A stretch of DNA of 64,000 nucleotides from Streptomyces asoensis (GCF_016860545.1 NZ_BNEB01000002.1:868001-932000), one strand, 5' to 3'; shown: positions 1-8,716, numbered from the stretch's first letter. Notes: generated by a model from the letters alone, not told the origin. Numbers and translations are program-made.

Positions 1-480
1 CGCCGCGTAGAGCTTGCGCTCCAGGCCGAGCGCGAGCGACTCCCGGTAGCCGGCCAGCGCCGCGGTCACCGCGCGCAGCCGCTCCGCGACCGCAGCCCAG
101 TCGGCCTCGGTCCCGGTGGGCGTCACGGTGAACACGTCGCGGACGTGGTGCGGCGGCGTGGCCATATTGCCCACGGCGCGCAGTCCCTCGTCGGCGTCGA
201 GCACGGCGAGTTCGGCGGTGAGCCGCTCACGCAGCAGCCGCGCGCACCGGCGCTCGATGTCACTGTCCGCGCCGGGCCTGCGTTCCGCCTCGTCGAGCTC
301 GGCCAGGGTGTCGCGCGCGAGCCGCGCGAGCGCCTTCTGCCCGGCGGGCGAGTAGTCGGGCAGCCGGCTCGAGCTCTCCTGCACGCCGAGGTAGGTACCG
401 GTCACCGGGTCGAGGGCGATGAAGCCGTCGACGTAGGCGTCGGCGACCTCGCGGGGAAGCGGGTTGCTGGTGTGTGACAT
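1..480 (-). CDS. DUF885 family protein (partial, C-terminus beyond window)
   Basis: The first 160 residues of a minus-strand gene that runs off the left edge. The N-terminus (ADAYVDGFIALDPVTGTYLG, then PDYSPAG and a helical stretch rich in Glu and Arg ending GLERKLYA) is typical of actinobacterial DUF885 proteins, a mostly uncharacterised family distantly related to metallopeptidases. The metal-binding part would lie outside the window. It has no signal peptide, so it is probably cytoplasmic. The ATG at 480 is the only good start. The gene begins 33 bases after the stop of the Lrp regulator in the same direction, so the two may be co-transcribed. Function unknown. Confidence 0.75.
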   Translation of the reverse strand, partial: MSHTSNPLPREVADAYVDGFIALDPVTGTYLGVQESSSRLPDYSPAGQKALARLARDTLAELDEAERRPGADSDIERRCARLLRERLTAELAVLDADEGLRAVGNMATPPHHVRDVFTVTPTGTEADWAAVAERLRAVTAALAGYRESLALGLERKLYAA

Positions 481-513
481 GCGCCCCATCCTCGTACGGG
501 GCGGCGGCGCGCG

Positions 514-1005
514 TCACGCCGTTTGTCCCGAACCCGTCGGCGGCAGCAGCGGTCCGCACTCCCACTGCTGGAAGATCAGCCGGGTCTCGACCCGCGCCAC
601 CTCCCGGTGCGCCGTGAACTCGTCGAGCACCAGCCGCTGGAGATCGGCCATGTCCGCGACGGCGACATGGACGAGGTAGTCGTCGGGGCCCGTGAGGTGG
701 AAGACGGTGAGTGCCTCGGGCAAGGCCCGGATCCGCTCCACGAACGGTCCCACCAGTTCCCGGCGGTGCGGCCTGACCTGCACCGACAGCAGCGCCTGGA
801 GCCCGCGCCCCAGTTTGGCCGGATCGAGCCGCAGCTGGTGCCCCAGGATCACCCCCGAGCGGCGCAGCCGGGTCACCCGGTCCAGGCAGGTCGACGGCGC
901 CACACCGACCTGCGCCGCGAGGTCCCGGTAGGTGGTCCGGGCGTCGTTCTGAAGCAGCCGCAGCAGCTGGAGATCGACCGGGTCCAGTACGACGGATTCA
1001 GCCAT
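514..1005 (-). CDS. Lrp/AsnC family transcriptional regulator
   Basis: A 163-residue protein with an N-terminal winged helix-turn-helix (residues about 7-60, including AAQVGVAPSTCLDRV) and a C-terminal RAM/AsnC ligand-binding domain (about 70-145, with TGPDDYLVHVAV). This is the usual Lrp length and order. I chose the ATG at 1005 (MAESVVLD) over a GTG at 1032, because nothing upstream resembles the family. It is divergent from the trans-sulfuration gene with only 60 bases between starts. By analogy with Lrp-type regulators beside methionine or cysteine degradation genes, it probably senses an amino acid and controls that neighbour. The DUF885 gene follows it in the same direction. Confidence 0.9.
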   Translation of the reverse strand: MAESVVLDPVDLQLLRLLQNDARTTYRDLAAQVGVAPSTCLDRVTRLRRSGVILGHQLRLDPAKLGRGLQALLSVQVRPHRRELVGPFVERIRALPEALTVFHLTGPDDYLVHVAVADMADLQRLVLDEFTAHREVARVETRLIFQQWECGPLLPPTGSGQTA

Positions 1006-1065
1006 CGGCCGAACGTAGCACGGTGTTCGCACGCAGCGCCCCGTTCGATGTTCACCCTGCCGTCC

Positions 1066-2298
1066 ATGGACTCAGCCCCAGCGAGCACGCACGCGTACGA
1101 CGACGTACGCCGACCCGCGTCGAGAGCGCCCCGCGCACTGGCCACCGAGGCCGTGCACGCCGGGCGGGACGATCTGGCCCGGCAGGGTCTGCACGCCCCG
1201 CCGATCGACCTGTCCACCACCTACCCCTCGTACGACAGCCGTGCCGAGGCGGCCCGCATCGACGCGTTCGCCGCCACGGGGGCGGAGCCGGACGGACCGC
1301 CCGTGTACGGCCGGCTGGGCAATCCGACGGTCGCCCGTTTCGAGACGGCCCTCGCCCGTCTGGAGGGCACCGCGAGCGCGGTGGCGTTCGCCAGCGGCAT
1401 GGCGGCGCTGAGCGCGGTGCTCCTCGCGCGCGCCTCGACGGGACTGCGGCACGTCGTCGCCGTCCGGCCCCTCTACGGGTGCAGCGACCATCTGCTGACC
1501 GCCGGGCTGCTCGGCTCGGAGGTCACCTGGACCGACCCCGCCGGGATCGCCGACGCGCTGCGCCCGGACACCGGTCTGGTCATGGTCGAGTCGCCGGCCA
1601 ACCCGACGCTCGCCGAGGTGGACCTGCGGGCCGTCGCCCATGCCTGCGGCTCGGTGCCGCTGCTCGCCGACAACACCTTCGCGACGCCGGTGCTCCAGCG
1701 TCCCGCCGAGCAGGGCGCGCGGCTCGTCCTGCACAGCGCCACGAAGTACCTGGGCGGCCACGGGGACGTGCTGGCGGGGGTGGTGGCCTGCGACGAGGAG
1801 TTCGCGGGACAGCTCCGGCAGATACGTTTCGCCACGGGTGGCGTGCTGCATCCGCTGGCCGGCTATCTGCTGCTGCGGGGCCTGTCCACCCTGCCGGTGC
1901 GGGTACGGGCCGCCTCCGCGACCGCCGCGGAACTGGCCCGGCGGCTGGCCGCCGACCCGCATGTCGCCCGCGTCCACTACCCGCGCATCGGCGGCGCGAT
2001 GGTCGCCTTCGAGGTGCACGGCGACCCGCACGAGGTGATCGCGGGGGTCCGTCTCGTCACCCCGGCCGTCAGCCTCGGCAGCGTCGACACCCTCATCCAG
2101 CACCCCGCGTCGATCAGTCACCGCATCGTGGACGAGCGGGAGCGGCGGGGCGCGGGCGTGAGCGACCGGCTGCTGCGGCTCTCGGTCGGCCTGGAGGACG
2201 TCGACGACCTGTGGGACGACCTCCGGACGGCACTCGCGGCGAGCGCGACCGCGAGCACGACCGCTCCTGTGCCGGAGCGCGGCGCCGCCGTCGTGTGA
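1066..2298 (+). CDS. PLP-dependent trans-sulfuration (Cys/Met metabolism) enzyme
   Basis: A 410-residue cystathionine gamma-synthase/gamma-lyase/methionine gamma-lyase family protein. It shows the early GRLGNPTVARFE motif, the SGMAALSAVL cofactor-phosphate region and the PLP-lysine motif HSATKYLGGHGD around residue 229. The C-terminal SLGSVDTLIQHPAS segment and RLSVGLED are also family hallmarks. The segment between HYPRI and GGAMVAFEV is about 20 residues shorter than in most members, which lack of alignment leaves unexplained. The sequence cannot separate lyase from synthase activity. The start at 1066 gives MDSAPAS; an in-frame ATG at 1048 is possible. The divergent Lrp gene suggests amino-acid-induced degradation of methionine, cystathionine or a similar sulfur amino acid. 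Confidence 0.9.
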   Translation: MDSAPASTHAYDDVRRPASRAPRALATEAVHAGRDDLARQGLHAPPIDLSTTYPSYDSRAEAARIDAFAATGAEPDGPPVYGRLGNPTVARFETALARLEGTASAVAFASGMAALSAVLLARASTGLRHVVAVRPLYGCSDHLLTAGLLGSEVTWTDPAGIADALRPDTGLVMVESPANPTLAEVDLRAVAHACGSVPLLADNTFATPVLQRPAEQGARLVLHSATKYLGGHGDVLAGVVACDEEFAGQLRQIRFATGGVLHPLAGYLLLRGLSTLPVRVRAASATAAELARRLAADPHVARVHYPRIGGAMVAFEVHGDPHEVIAGVRLVTPAVSLGSVDTLIQHPASISHRIVDERERRGAGVSDRLLRLSVGLEDVDDLWDDLRTALAASATASTTAPVPERGAAVV

Positions 2299-2326
2299 GG
2301 GACGCCGGGCCCGCGGCCGGGACCGG

Positions 2327-2376
2327 CCGGGCAGGACTTCACCACCGCGCGAACGGCGGTGGTGAGGTCCTGCCGG
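2327..2376. terminator. Strong hairpin between convergent genes
   Basis: Arms of about 22 bases (GCAGGACTTCACCACCGC and the near-perfect complement ending GGTCCTGCC) enclose a six-base loop just after the trans-sulfuration stop codon. There is no T-run, as is common in Streptomyces. It lies between convergent genes and may stop transcription from both sides. Confidence 0.7.
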
Positions 2377-2502
2377 GGGTGTGGGCGGCACGGGGCCGGC
2401 GCGGTGCCGACGGCGCCGCGTGCGCGCCCGGCCCGGCGGTGTCGCCGCGCCGGGCCGGGCGGCGTCGGCCGCCTCGCAGGTCAGTCGCGGCTCGGTCGCT
2501 GG

Positions 2503-3924
2503 TCAGTCGCGGGTGACGCGACCGTCGTACCGTTCGGAGGCCGCCCGCGCGCCGCCGGCGGTTTCCAGGCGGGCGGTGATGACCAGGGTCCCGTCCTCGA
2601 TCTGGTAGTCGAGGGGGAGGCCCAGACCACGCATCGCGGCGACCATGCCGGTGTTGGAGGCCTGCGTCACGGCGTAGACGCTCTCGCAGCGTGCCTCGAC
2701 GGCCATCGCCACCAGACGTCCCAGCAGTTCGGCCCCGATGCCGCGCCGCTGCCACTGGTCCTCGATCAGCAGCGCGACCTCCGTCTCGTCGCCGTCCCAC
2801 AGCAGGTGACCGAGGCCGACGACGCGGCCGGACGGTGTCTGCACGGCGAGGGTACGGCCGAAGCGGGGGCTGAGCAGGTGCCGGAGATAGCGGTCCGCGT
2901 CGCCCACGGGCCCGTGGTACCGCATGCCGAGCGTGCGCGGCGAGCACCGCTCGTGCATGGCCTTCGCCGCCGCCAGGTCACCGGTGTCGGCCCGGCGCAC
3001 GGCGATCGCGTTGCCCTCGGGCAGCGTCAGCACGTCCTGGCCGTCCGGGACCCGGGGCCCGAGCCTGGCGTCCAGCTCCACCAGCGCACGCGCGCGTGCG
3101 AACTCGGTCGGCGTGAACGGCAGGTACGGCCGCTCCACGGTGATCACTCCGCCCTCCGGCGCCCGCAGGCGCATCACGGTGTCCTCCAGCACCCCTTCCA
3201 CGGGCACGCCCTCCGGCCCGCGGCCGCCGCCCCCCGCCGTGGCGGGCAGCGAACGGATCGTGCAGCGGCCCAGCAGCTGACGCAGCGCCAGGGGCAGTTC
3301 GGCCGCGTCGAGGGCGGTGCGGGTGGCCAGGCCCAGGACCCGGGTCGGCGCGTCCACCAGGTCGTGGGCGTCGGCCCGTTCGATCCAGGTGCGGCTGCCG
3401 CCGGCCAGCGCCACGGCCCGGGTGATCCCGGCGGCCGCCAGGGATCCCGGGGCGCGCAGCAGGAACTCGTCCACCGTGTCCTCGCCCAGCGGGTGGGTCT
3501 GGAGGCTCAGGATGTCCACCCGGTGGCCGGCCAGCGCGGCGCAGAGCGCGGCCAGCGACCCCGGGGCGTCCTTCACCGTCGTACGCATCCGCCACAGCGC
3601 GCTCTGCGCGGTGTCCCCGGTGGGGACGGCGGACGGCCCGGCCTGCGGCTCCTCGGAGTGCGGCCGGGCGTCGGTATCGCTCGTGGGCGGCGCGTGACCG
3701 TGGCGCCGTGCCCACCAGGTGTGGAAGCCGGCCGTGGCGACGAGGAGCGCGGCGGAGACGGAGAGCAGCACCGGACCGTCGGGTCCGTGGCCCACCAGGT
3801 TCGCCACACCGTCGGCCACCGCGACCGCCGTGAACAGCGCGGCGAGCTCCACCACGTCCCGTCGCCAGTGGTGCACAGGGCGTCCGCGTTTCGCACGCGT
3901 CACATCAGACATGTCTCGAGTCAT
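2503..3924 (-). CDS. Membrane-anchored ACT-GNAT fusion protein
   Basis: A 473-residue protein. After a basic N-terminus come two likely membrane helices (about residues 26-45 and 52-70). Next is an ACT-type ligand-binding domain (about 110-165: RMRTTVKDAPGSLAALCAAL, then VDILSLQTH), a middle region resembling a second degenerate ACT unit, and a C-terminal GNAT acetyltransferase domain (about 325-455) with the acetyl-CoA loop QRRGIGAEL. ACT domains usually bind amino acids, so this may be an amino-acid-regulated acetyltransferase. The substrate is not evident. I chose the ATG at 3924 (MTRDMSDV); a longer reading to 4056 runs through promoter-like A+T-rich DNA. MSDV at 3912 is another option. 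Confidence 0.85.
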   Translation of the reverse strand: MTRDMSDVTRAKRGRPVHHWRRDVVELAALFTAVAVADGVANLVGHGPDGPVLLSVSAALLVATAGFHTWWARRHGHAPPTSDTDARPHSEEPQAGPSAVPTGDTAQSALWRMRTTVKDAPGSLAALCAALAGHRVDILSLQTHPLGEDTVDEFLLRAPGSLAAAGITRAVALAGGSRTWIERADAHDLVDAPTRVLGLATRTALDAAELPLALRQLLGRCTIRSLPATAGGGGRGPEGVPVEGVLEDTVMRLRAPEGGVITVERPYLPFTPTEFARARALVELDARLGPRVPDGQDVLTLPEGNAIAVRRADTGDLAAAKAMHERCSPRTLGMRYHGPVGDADRYLRHLLSPRFGRTLAVQTPSGRVVGLGHLLWDGDETEVALLIEDQWQRRGIGAELLGRLVAMAVEARCESVYAVTQASNTGMVAAMRGLGLPLDYQIEDGTLVITARLETAGGARAASERYDGRVTRD

Positions 3925-3929
3925 GCAGC

Positions 3930-4030
3930 CACTGTGGAGGAATGGTGTTGCGTGATCACGAACGGTTTGTGACTGATGGGTAAAGGTTCCCAATGCCCGT
4001 TTTGTAAATTCTTCTACGATCACGCCCCGC
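3930..4030 (-). promoter_or_regulatory. A+T-rich upstream region with CGTGATCACG palindrome
   Basis: Compared with the surrounding DNA this stretch is distinctly A+T-rich, which fits the promoter of the ACT-GNAT gene. A perfect ten-base palindrome CGTGATCACG lies at 3951-3960, and its half CGATCACG recurs at about 4017. I cannot assign -35/-10 boxes with confidence. Confidence 0.35.
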
Positions 4031-4045
4031 ACGGACGTCACGACC

Positions 4046-4082
4046 GTGCCGCGCACCGGGGGATGACGCCGGTGCGCGGCAC
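4046..4082 (-). terminator. Hairpin after the PhoD-like gene
   Basis: A perfect 14-base stem (GTGCCGCGCACCGG and its complement) with a nine-base loop lies 26 bases past the phosphatase stop codon on the minus strand. Confidence 0.7.
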
Positions 4083-4107
4083 AGCTCCGAGGGTACGGGA
4101 CGCCGTC

Positions 4108-5694
4108 CTACTGCCCGACGCGTCCCGGCTGGAGCACCTGTGTGAACAGCACGGTCCCGTCCTGCTCGCGCAGACGCACCGTCAGCTCCCCGCTCGCGCC
4201 GTCGATGTCGACCTCGCCGAAGAACTGGTAGCCGCCGGCCGGTGACACGTTGGACGCGGTCGGCGCCTTCACGAAGACCCGCTCCGGCCCGAAGGTGCCG
4301 TCCAGCGCGCTCGCCGGGAAGGCGCCCGCGTTGAGCGGACCGGAGACGAACTCCCAGAACGGCTCGAAGTCCTTGAACGCGGCGCGCGACGGCTGGTAGT
4401 GCTGCGCCGAGGTGTGGTGCACGTCGGCCGTCAGCCACACCGTGCCGGTGATCCGCCGGTGCTTGACGAAGCGCAGCAGCTCGGCGATCTGGAGCTCACG
4501 GCCCAGCGGCGCGCCCGGGTCGCCCTGCGCCACGGCCTCGATGTTCGCCCTGCCCTCGGTGGCGTCCGGCACGACCAGCCCGAGGGGCATGTCGGCGGCG
4601 ATCACCTTCCACACCGCGCGCGAGCGGGACAGCTCCCGCTTCAGCCATTCCAACTGCTCGGCGCCCAGGATGCCCTGCGGGTCCGTCCGCTGGTCGTCGG
4701 GCGAGTTGGCGTTGCGGTAGGTCCGCATGTCCAGCACGAACACGTCGAGCAGCGGACCGTGGCGCACGACCCGGTGGACCCGGCCCTCCCGGGCGCCCGG
4801 ACGCAGGGTCGAGACGGGGAAGTACTCGCTGAACGCCCGCCGGGCACGCCCCGCGAGCACGTCGACGCTCTTCACCGTGTACCGGGTGTCGGAGTCGGCG
4901 ATCACCTCGCCGGGATACCAGTTGTTGCGGACCTCGTGGTCGTCCCACTGGATGATCGAGGGCACACGCGCGTTGAAGCGCCGCAGGTTCTCGTCGAGCA
5001 GGTTGTAGCGGAAGTTGCCGCGGAACTCCGCGAGGGTCTCGGCGACCTTGGACTTCTCCTCGGTCACGACGTTGCGCCACAGGGTGCCGTCGGGCAGCGC
5101 CTGGGTCGCGGTGATCGGACCGTCGGCGTAGATGTTGTCACCGCTGCACAGGAAGAAGTCGGGATCGAGCGCGGCCATCGCGTCGTAGATGCGGTAACCG
5201 CCCCGTTCCGGGTTGATGCCCCAGCCCTGCCCGGCGAGGTCGCCGGACCACAGGAAGCGCACGCCGCTGCGTCGCCCGAGGGGTGCGGTCCGGAAGGTGC
5301 CCGTCACCGGTTCGCCGGTGCGGCGCGGGTCGTCCGGATCGGCGAGCAGCACGCGGTAATGGATCTGCTCGCCGGCCGGCAGACCGTGCAGCCGGGTCGT
5401 GCCGGTGAAGTCGGTACCGGCGCCGAGCAGCGGGCCGTGCCGGCGGCGGGCACCGCGGAAGGACTCGGTCGCCGCGGTCTCGACGACCATCCGCGCCGGG
5501 CGGTCGCTGCGCACCCACACCAGACCGGAGTCGGAGGTCACGTCCCCCGTCTGGACACCCCACCCCGCTCCGGGCCGCCCGGAGAGCGCGAGGGCGGGGG
5601 CCGCGCCGACGGCGGAGGGCAGGGTCAGGGCCGCGGAAGCGGCGAGCGAGCCGCGCAGGACGCCGCGGCGCCCGGGGAACGGACTGGGTGACAT
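4108..5694 (-). CDS. Secreted PhoD-like alkaline phosphatase/phosphodiesterase (Tat substrate)
   Basis: A 528-residue PhoD-family metallophosphatase. A twin-arginine signal (RRGVLRGS at about residue 9, hydrophobic stretch, cleavage near ALALS) implies folded export through Tat. A PhoD N-terminal domain (GVQTGDVTSDSGLVWVRSD, about 40-140) is followed by the catalytic domain with GDNIYADGPI, WDDHEVRNNW, VFVLDMRTYRN and AADMPLGLVVPD, which carry the metal ligands. The family hydrolyses phosphate mono- or diesters, including wall teichoic acid, using Ca/Fe. The ATG at 5694 places the Tat motif correctly; longer readings do not. I see no Pho-box. It is a single gene with its own terminator. Confidence 0.92.
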   Translation of the reverse strand: MSPSPFPGRRGVLRGSLAASAALTLPSAVGAAPALALSGRPGAGWGVQTGDVTSDSGLVWVRSDRPARMVVETAATESFRGARRRHGPLLGAGTDFTGTTRLHGLPAGEQIHYRVLLADPDDPRRTGEPVTGTFRTAPLGRRSGVRFLWSGDLAGQGWGINPERGGYRIYDAMAALDPDFFLCSGDNIYADGPITATQALPDGTLWRNVVTEEKSKVAETLAEFRGNFRYNLLDENLRRFNARVPSIIQWDDHEVRNNWYPGEVIADSDTRYTVKSVDVLAGRARRAFSEYFPVSTLRPGAREGRVHRVVRHGPLLDVFVLDMRTYRNANSPDDQRTDPQGILGAEQLEWLKRELSRSRAVWKVIAADMPLGLVVPDATEGRANIEAVAQGDPGAPLGRELQIAELLRFVKHRRITGTVWLTADVHHTSAQHYQPSRAAFKDFEPFWEFVSGPLNAGAFPASALDGTFGPERVFVKAPTASNVSPAGGYQFFGEVDIDGASGELTVRLREQDGTVLFTQVLQPGRVGQ

Positions 5695-5822
5695 GGAGGG
5701 GCCTCCTGGGGCGGGAACCGGCCGGTGTGCACCGCCACAACTACTGGTACGGCGCTGCGCACACGCAAACCGCAAGTGAACAACCGGCCGCGCATCCGCG
5801 GGATCCGCCGCGCCCGCCGGGC

Positions 5823-7499
5823 TCACCCGTCGGCGAGGGCCTGCGCCATCAGGCGTACGCCGTCCCGGATGCGCGCGGGCGGCACGTGCGCGTAGCCGAG
5901 GACGAGACGCGGACCCGGGTCGCGCTCGTCACGCGCGTGTGCGTACTGCGCCAGGGCCCGCACCTCGATCCCGGCCGCCGACGTCCTTTCCAGGAACCGT
6001 TCCTGCGGCCCGTACCGGGCGGGGAGTTCGGCGATGACGTGCAGTCCCGCCGCGATCCCCGACACCTGGGCCCCGGGGAAGTGCTCCCGCAGGGCGTCCA
6101 CGAGCGTGTCCCGGCGCTCGCGGTAGGCCCGCTGGCAGCGGCGCAGCTGACGGTCGTAGTCGCCGCGTTCCACGAACCGGGCGAACAGCGCCTGGTCGAG
6201 GGCCGGGTGGCCGAGGTCCGTCGTCCGCTTGCGCTCGACGACCTCCTCGGCCAGTGCTCCGGGGACGAGCAGCCAGCCGAGCCGCAGTCCCGGCGCGAGC
6301 GACTTGCTGACCGATCCGGTGTACGCCACCCGCTCCGGGTCCAGGCCCTGGAGCGCGCCCACGGGAGCCCGGTCGTAGCGGAAGTCGCCGTCGTAGTCGT
6401 CCTCGACGACGAAGCCGTCCTCGGACCGTGCCCAGTCCAGCAGTTCGGCGCGCCGCCGCGCGGAGTAGGCGATGCCGGTGGGGAACTGGTGCGCCGGAGT
6501 CGTCACCACCGCCCGGACACCCGACGACCGCAGCGGCTGCACGGCCAGTCCCTCGTCGTCGAGCGGCAGCGGTACGACGGTGACACCGGCCGCCGCGTAC
6601 AGGGCGGTGTGCCGCGGGCTCCCCGGGTCCTCGACGCCGACGGCCCGCGCCCCGCGCGCGTGCAGCGCCAGGGCGAGCAGCGCCGTCGCCTGGGCCACCC
6701 CGGAGACGACGACGATCCGTTCCGGGTCCGCGACCACGCCCCGGCGCCGGGCGAGGAGACCGGCGAGCGCGGTACGCAGCCGGGGCAGCCCGCGCGGGTC
6801 GGGGTAGCCGAGGTCCTCGTGGGGCAGGTCGGTGAGCACGGCCCGCTGTGCGGCGGCCCAGGCGGTGCGGGGGAACAACGACAGGTCCGGGGTGCCGGGC
6901 ACGAAGTCGGCCCGTAGGCCGGGGGCGTGCGGGGCGAGGTCACGCGCGTGTGGCCTCGCGGCCCGCACCGCGCCGCTCACCCAGGTCCCCGCGCCCCGGC
7001 CGCTGCGCAGATACCCCTCGGCCGTGAGCTGCTCGTACGCCTCCGTGACCAGGCCGCGGGAGACCCCGAGGTCGGACGCGAGATCCCGGCTGGACGGCAG
7101 CCGGGTGCCCGGGGCGAGGCGCCCCGACCGGACCGCGTCGCGCAGAGCGGCCTGGAGGGCGCGCCCTCGCGCGCGTGCCGGAGCCGAAGCGGCCGGCAAC
7201 AACACCTCCCAGGCCACGGACCCGCCCTCGGAGCCGCCCGAAGGGCCGTGCGGCGGGGCGGGCGCCGGGCCGGACGGCGGCTCGGGCGGAGTACCGGACG
7301 CAGCACCGTACGCCGGGGCGGGCGGAGTACCGGGCGCAGGTCCGGACGGAGCGCCGGGCGGGGCATCGGGTGGCGCGTCGGGCAGAGTGCCGGGCGCAGG
7401 GTCGGACGCCGTACCGGGTGGCAGGCCGGACGGAGCACCGTACGTCGGGGTGGGCGGAGGGCCGTGCGGCGGGGCGGGATTGGTCCCCGATGGCGTCAT
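5823..7499 (-). CDS. MocR/GntR-type regulator with aminotransferase-fold domain
   Basis: A 558-residue protein. Residues 1-95 are a low-complexity Pro/Gly/Ala tail coded by a degenerate 12-base repeat. Then come a GntR winged helix (about 108-175: GTRLPSSRDLASDLGVSRGLV) and an aminotransferase class I domain with the PLP lysine in SVSKSLAPGLRLGW. MocR proteins use the PLP domain to sense PLP or an amine and regulate a neighbour. The EamA exporter starts 47 bases away on the other strand, a classic MocR arrangement. A GTG at 7217 with a good GGAGGG seven bases upstream would remove the repeat tail and give the usual family length (464 residues), so the start is uncertain. Confidence 0.85.
   Translation of the reverse strand: MTPSGTNPAPPHGPPPTPTYGAPSGLPPGTASDPAPGTLPDAPPDAPPGAPSGPAPGTPPAPAYGAASGTPPEPPSGPAPAPPHGPSGGSEGGSVAWEVLLPAASAPARARGRALQAALRDAVRSGRLAPGTRLPSSRDLASDLGVSRGLVTEAYEQLTAEGYLRSGRGAGTWVSGAVRAARPHARDLAPHAPGLRADFVPGTPDLSLFPRTAWAAAQRAVLTDLPHEDLGYPDPRGLPRLRTALAGLLARRRGVVADPERIVVVSGVAQATALLALALHARGARAVGVEDPGSPRHTALYAAAGVTVVPLPLDDEGLAVQPLRSSGVRAVVTTPAHQFPTGIAYSARRRAELLDWARSEDGFVVEDDYDGDFRYDRAPVGALQGLDPERVAYTGSVSKSLAPGLRLGWLLVPGALAEEVVERKRTTDLGHPALDQALFARFVERGDYDRQLRRCQRAYRERRDTLVDALREHFPGAQVSGIAAGLHVIAELPARYGPQERFLERTSAAGIEVRALAQYAHARDERDPGPRLVLGYAHVPPARIRDGVRLMAQALADG
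7270..7465. repeat. Degenerate 12-base minisatellite inside the MocR N-terminus
   Basis: About 15 units of a 12-base motif (variants of CCGGACGGAGCA and CCGGGCGCAGGG) run in tandem. The in-frame period is four residues, giving PxGxP-type low complexity on the minus strand. Confidence 0.75.
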
Positions 7500-7504
7500 G
7501 GAAG

Positions 7505-7546
7505 TGGACCTTAACCGGGGCCGCCGGTCTTCCTAGCGTCGCCTGC
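7505..7546 (+). promoter_or_regulatory. Putative overlapping mocR/eamA promoter region
   Basis: Between the divergent starts, TTAACC (7511-7516) and TAGCGT (7533-7538) with a 16-base spacer make a plausible but weak promoter. It would put transcription start almost on the EamA ATG, so that gene may be leaderless. A MocR operator would be expected here; I see no clear direct repeat. Confidence 0.35.
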
Positions 7547-8716
7547 ATGAATGCCGACACCCGGCGCGGGTCCCTGCTCGCCGCGCTCGCCTGCCTCCTC
7601 GTCGGAGGCTCGTTCACCGCCAACAGCGTCCTCGGCGCCTACCCCTACGCGGGCGGTCAGGCGCTGCGCTACGGCCTCGCCTGTCTGCTGCTCGTGCCGA
7701 TGGCGGGCGCGGGCGCACCGGCCCGGCTGCGGGCGCTCGGCCCCGGCCCGTGGCTGCGTCTGGCGGTGCTCGCGGCGGTCGGCACGGTCGGCTTCAACGT
7801 GGCGGTGCTGGCCGCCGAGCGGTCGGCGGAACCCGCCGTGCCCGGCGTCCTGGTGGGCTGCGCGCCGGTCGTCGTGGCGGTCGTCGTCCCGTTCCTCGAC
7901 GGGCGGCGGCCCCGCCGGCCGGTCCTCGCCGGGGCGTCGCTGGTCGCCCTCGGCGCGCTGACGGTGCAGGGGTGGGGCCGCACGGACGGCGCGGGACTGG
8001 CCTTCTCGGTCTGCGCGCTGGCGGGGGAGGTCGGCTTCGCGGTGCTGGCGGTGCCCGTCCTGCGGCTGCTGGGGCCACGGTTGCTGGCCGCGACGGTGTG
8101 CGGGATCGCCGCGGCCGAGGCCACCGTGGCCGGGGTGCTCCTGGACGGCGGTGCGTGGCTGCGGCGGCCGGACGGCACGGAGGCCGCCGCGCTGCTGTGG
8201 CAGTCGGCCTTCGTCACCGTCGTCGGCTTCGTGTGGTGGTACATGGGCATGCAGCGCATCGGCGCGGAGCGCGCCACGCTCTTCTCCGGGCTCATCCCGG
8301 TCGCGGCGGCGGCCACCGCGCCCCTGGTGGGCACGGGGTACTACGGCCCCGCCCAGGCCGTCGGCAGCGCCCTGGTCGGGGCCGGGGTCGTCCTGGGGGC
8401 GGGGGCGCCGGGGCGTGTCGCCGCAGGGTCAGCGGCTGCTGCCGTCGAGCAGCACGCGCGCGACGAGCGCGGGATCGTCGCTCATCGGGACGTGGCCGCA
8501 GCCGGGCAGCCGCACGAGGCGCGCGCCGGGGATGATCCGCTTGGCGCGGACGCCCTGGCGGCGTACGAGCAGCAGGTCGCGGGTGCCCCAGCCGACCGTC
8601 ACCGGGACACCGGGGAGGTCGTCGGTGAATTGCACGGTGATGCCGGCCAGGAGGGTCTGGTCGAATCCGGTGGCACCGGCCAGGGCCAGCGTCTCGGCGA
8701 CCACGGCCTCGGGTGA
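7547..8716 (+). CDS. EamA/DMT family transporter with antisense C-terminal extension
   Basis: A drug/metabolite-type membrane transporter of about ten helices in residues 1-290, with the EamA repeat signatures (ALRYGLACLLLVPMAG early, FSGLIPVAAAATAPLVG late). The family exports amino acids or other metabolites. The last membrane helix ends near residue 290 (GVVLGAGAPG), but the first stop is only at 8716. The final ~100 residues are soluble, charged and read through the antisense of the neighbouring hydrolase. Either the gene really overlaps by 288 bases or the ancestral stop has been lost. ATG at 7547. Divergent from mocR, which probably regulates it. Confidence 0.85.
   Translation: MNADTRRGSLLAALACLLVGGSFTANSVLGAYPYAGGQALRYGLACLLLVPMAGAGAPARLRALGPGPWLRLAVLAAVGTVGFNVAVLAAERSAEPAVPGVLVGCAPVVVAVVVPFLDGRRPRRPVLAGASLVALGALTVQGWGRTDGAGLAFSVCALAGEVGFAVLAVPVLRLLGPRLLAATVCGIAAAEATVAGVLLDGGAWLRRPDGTEAAALLWQSAFVTVVGFVWWYMGMQRIGAERATLFSGLIPVAAAATAPLVGTGYYGPAQAVGSALVGAGVVLGAGAPGRVAAGSAAAAVEQHARDERGIVAHRDVAAAGQPHEARAGDDPLGADALAAYEQQVAGAPADRHRDTGEVVGELHGDAGQEGLVESGGTGQGQRLGDHGLG

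Noticed and set aside
3925..4056. Longer N-terminus of the ACT-GNAT protein
   Set aside because: The extension is A+T-rich, promoter-like and lacks a ribosome site; ATG 3924 is preferred.
7270..7465. Minisatellite as an origin or integration site
   Set aside because: No DnaA boxes or att-like core; the repeats are in frame with mocR.
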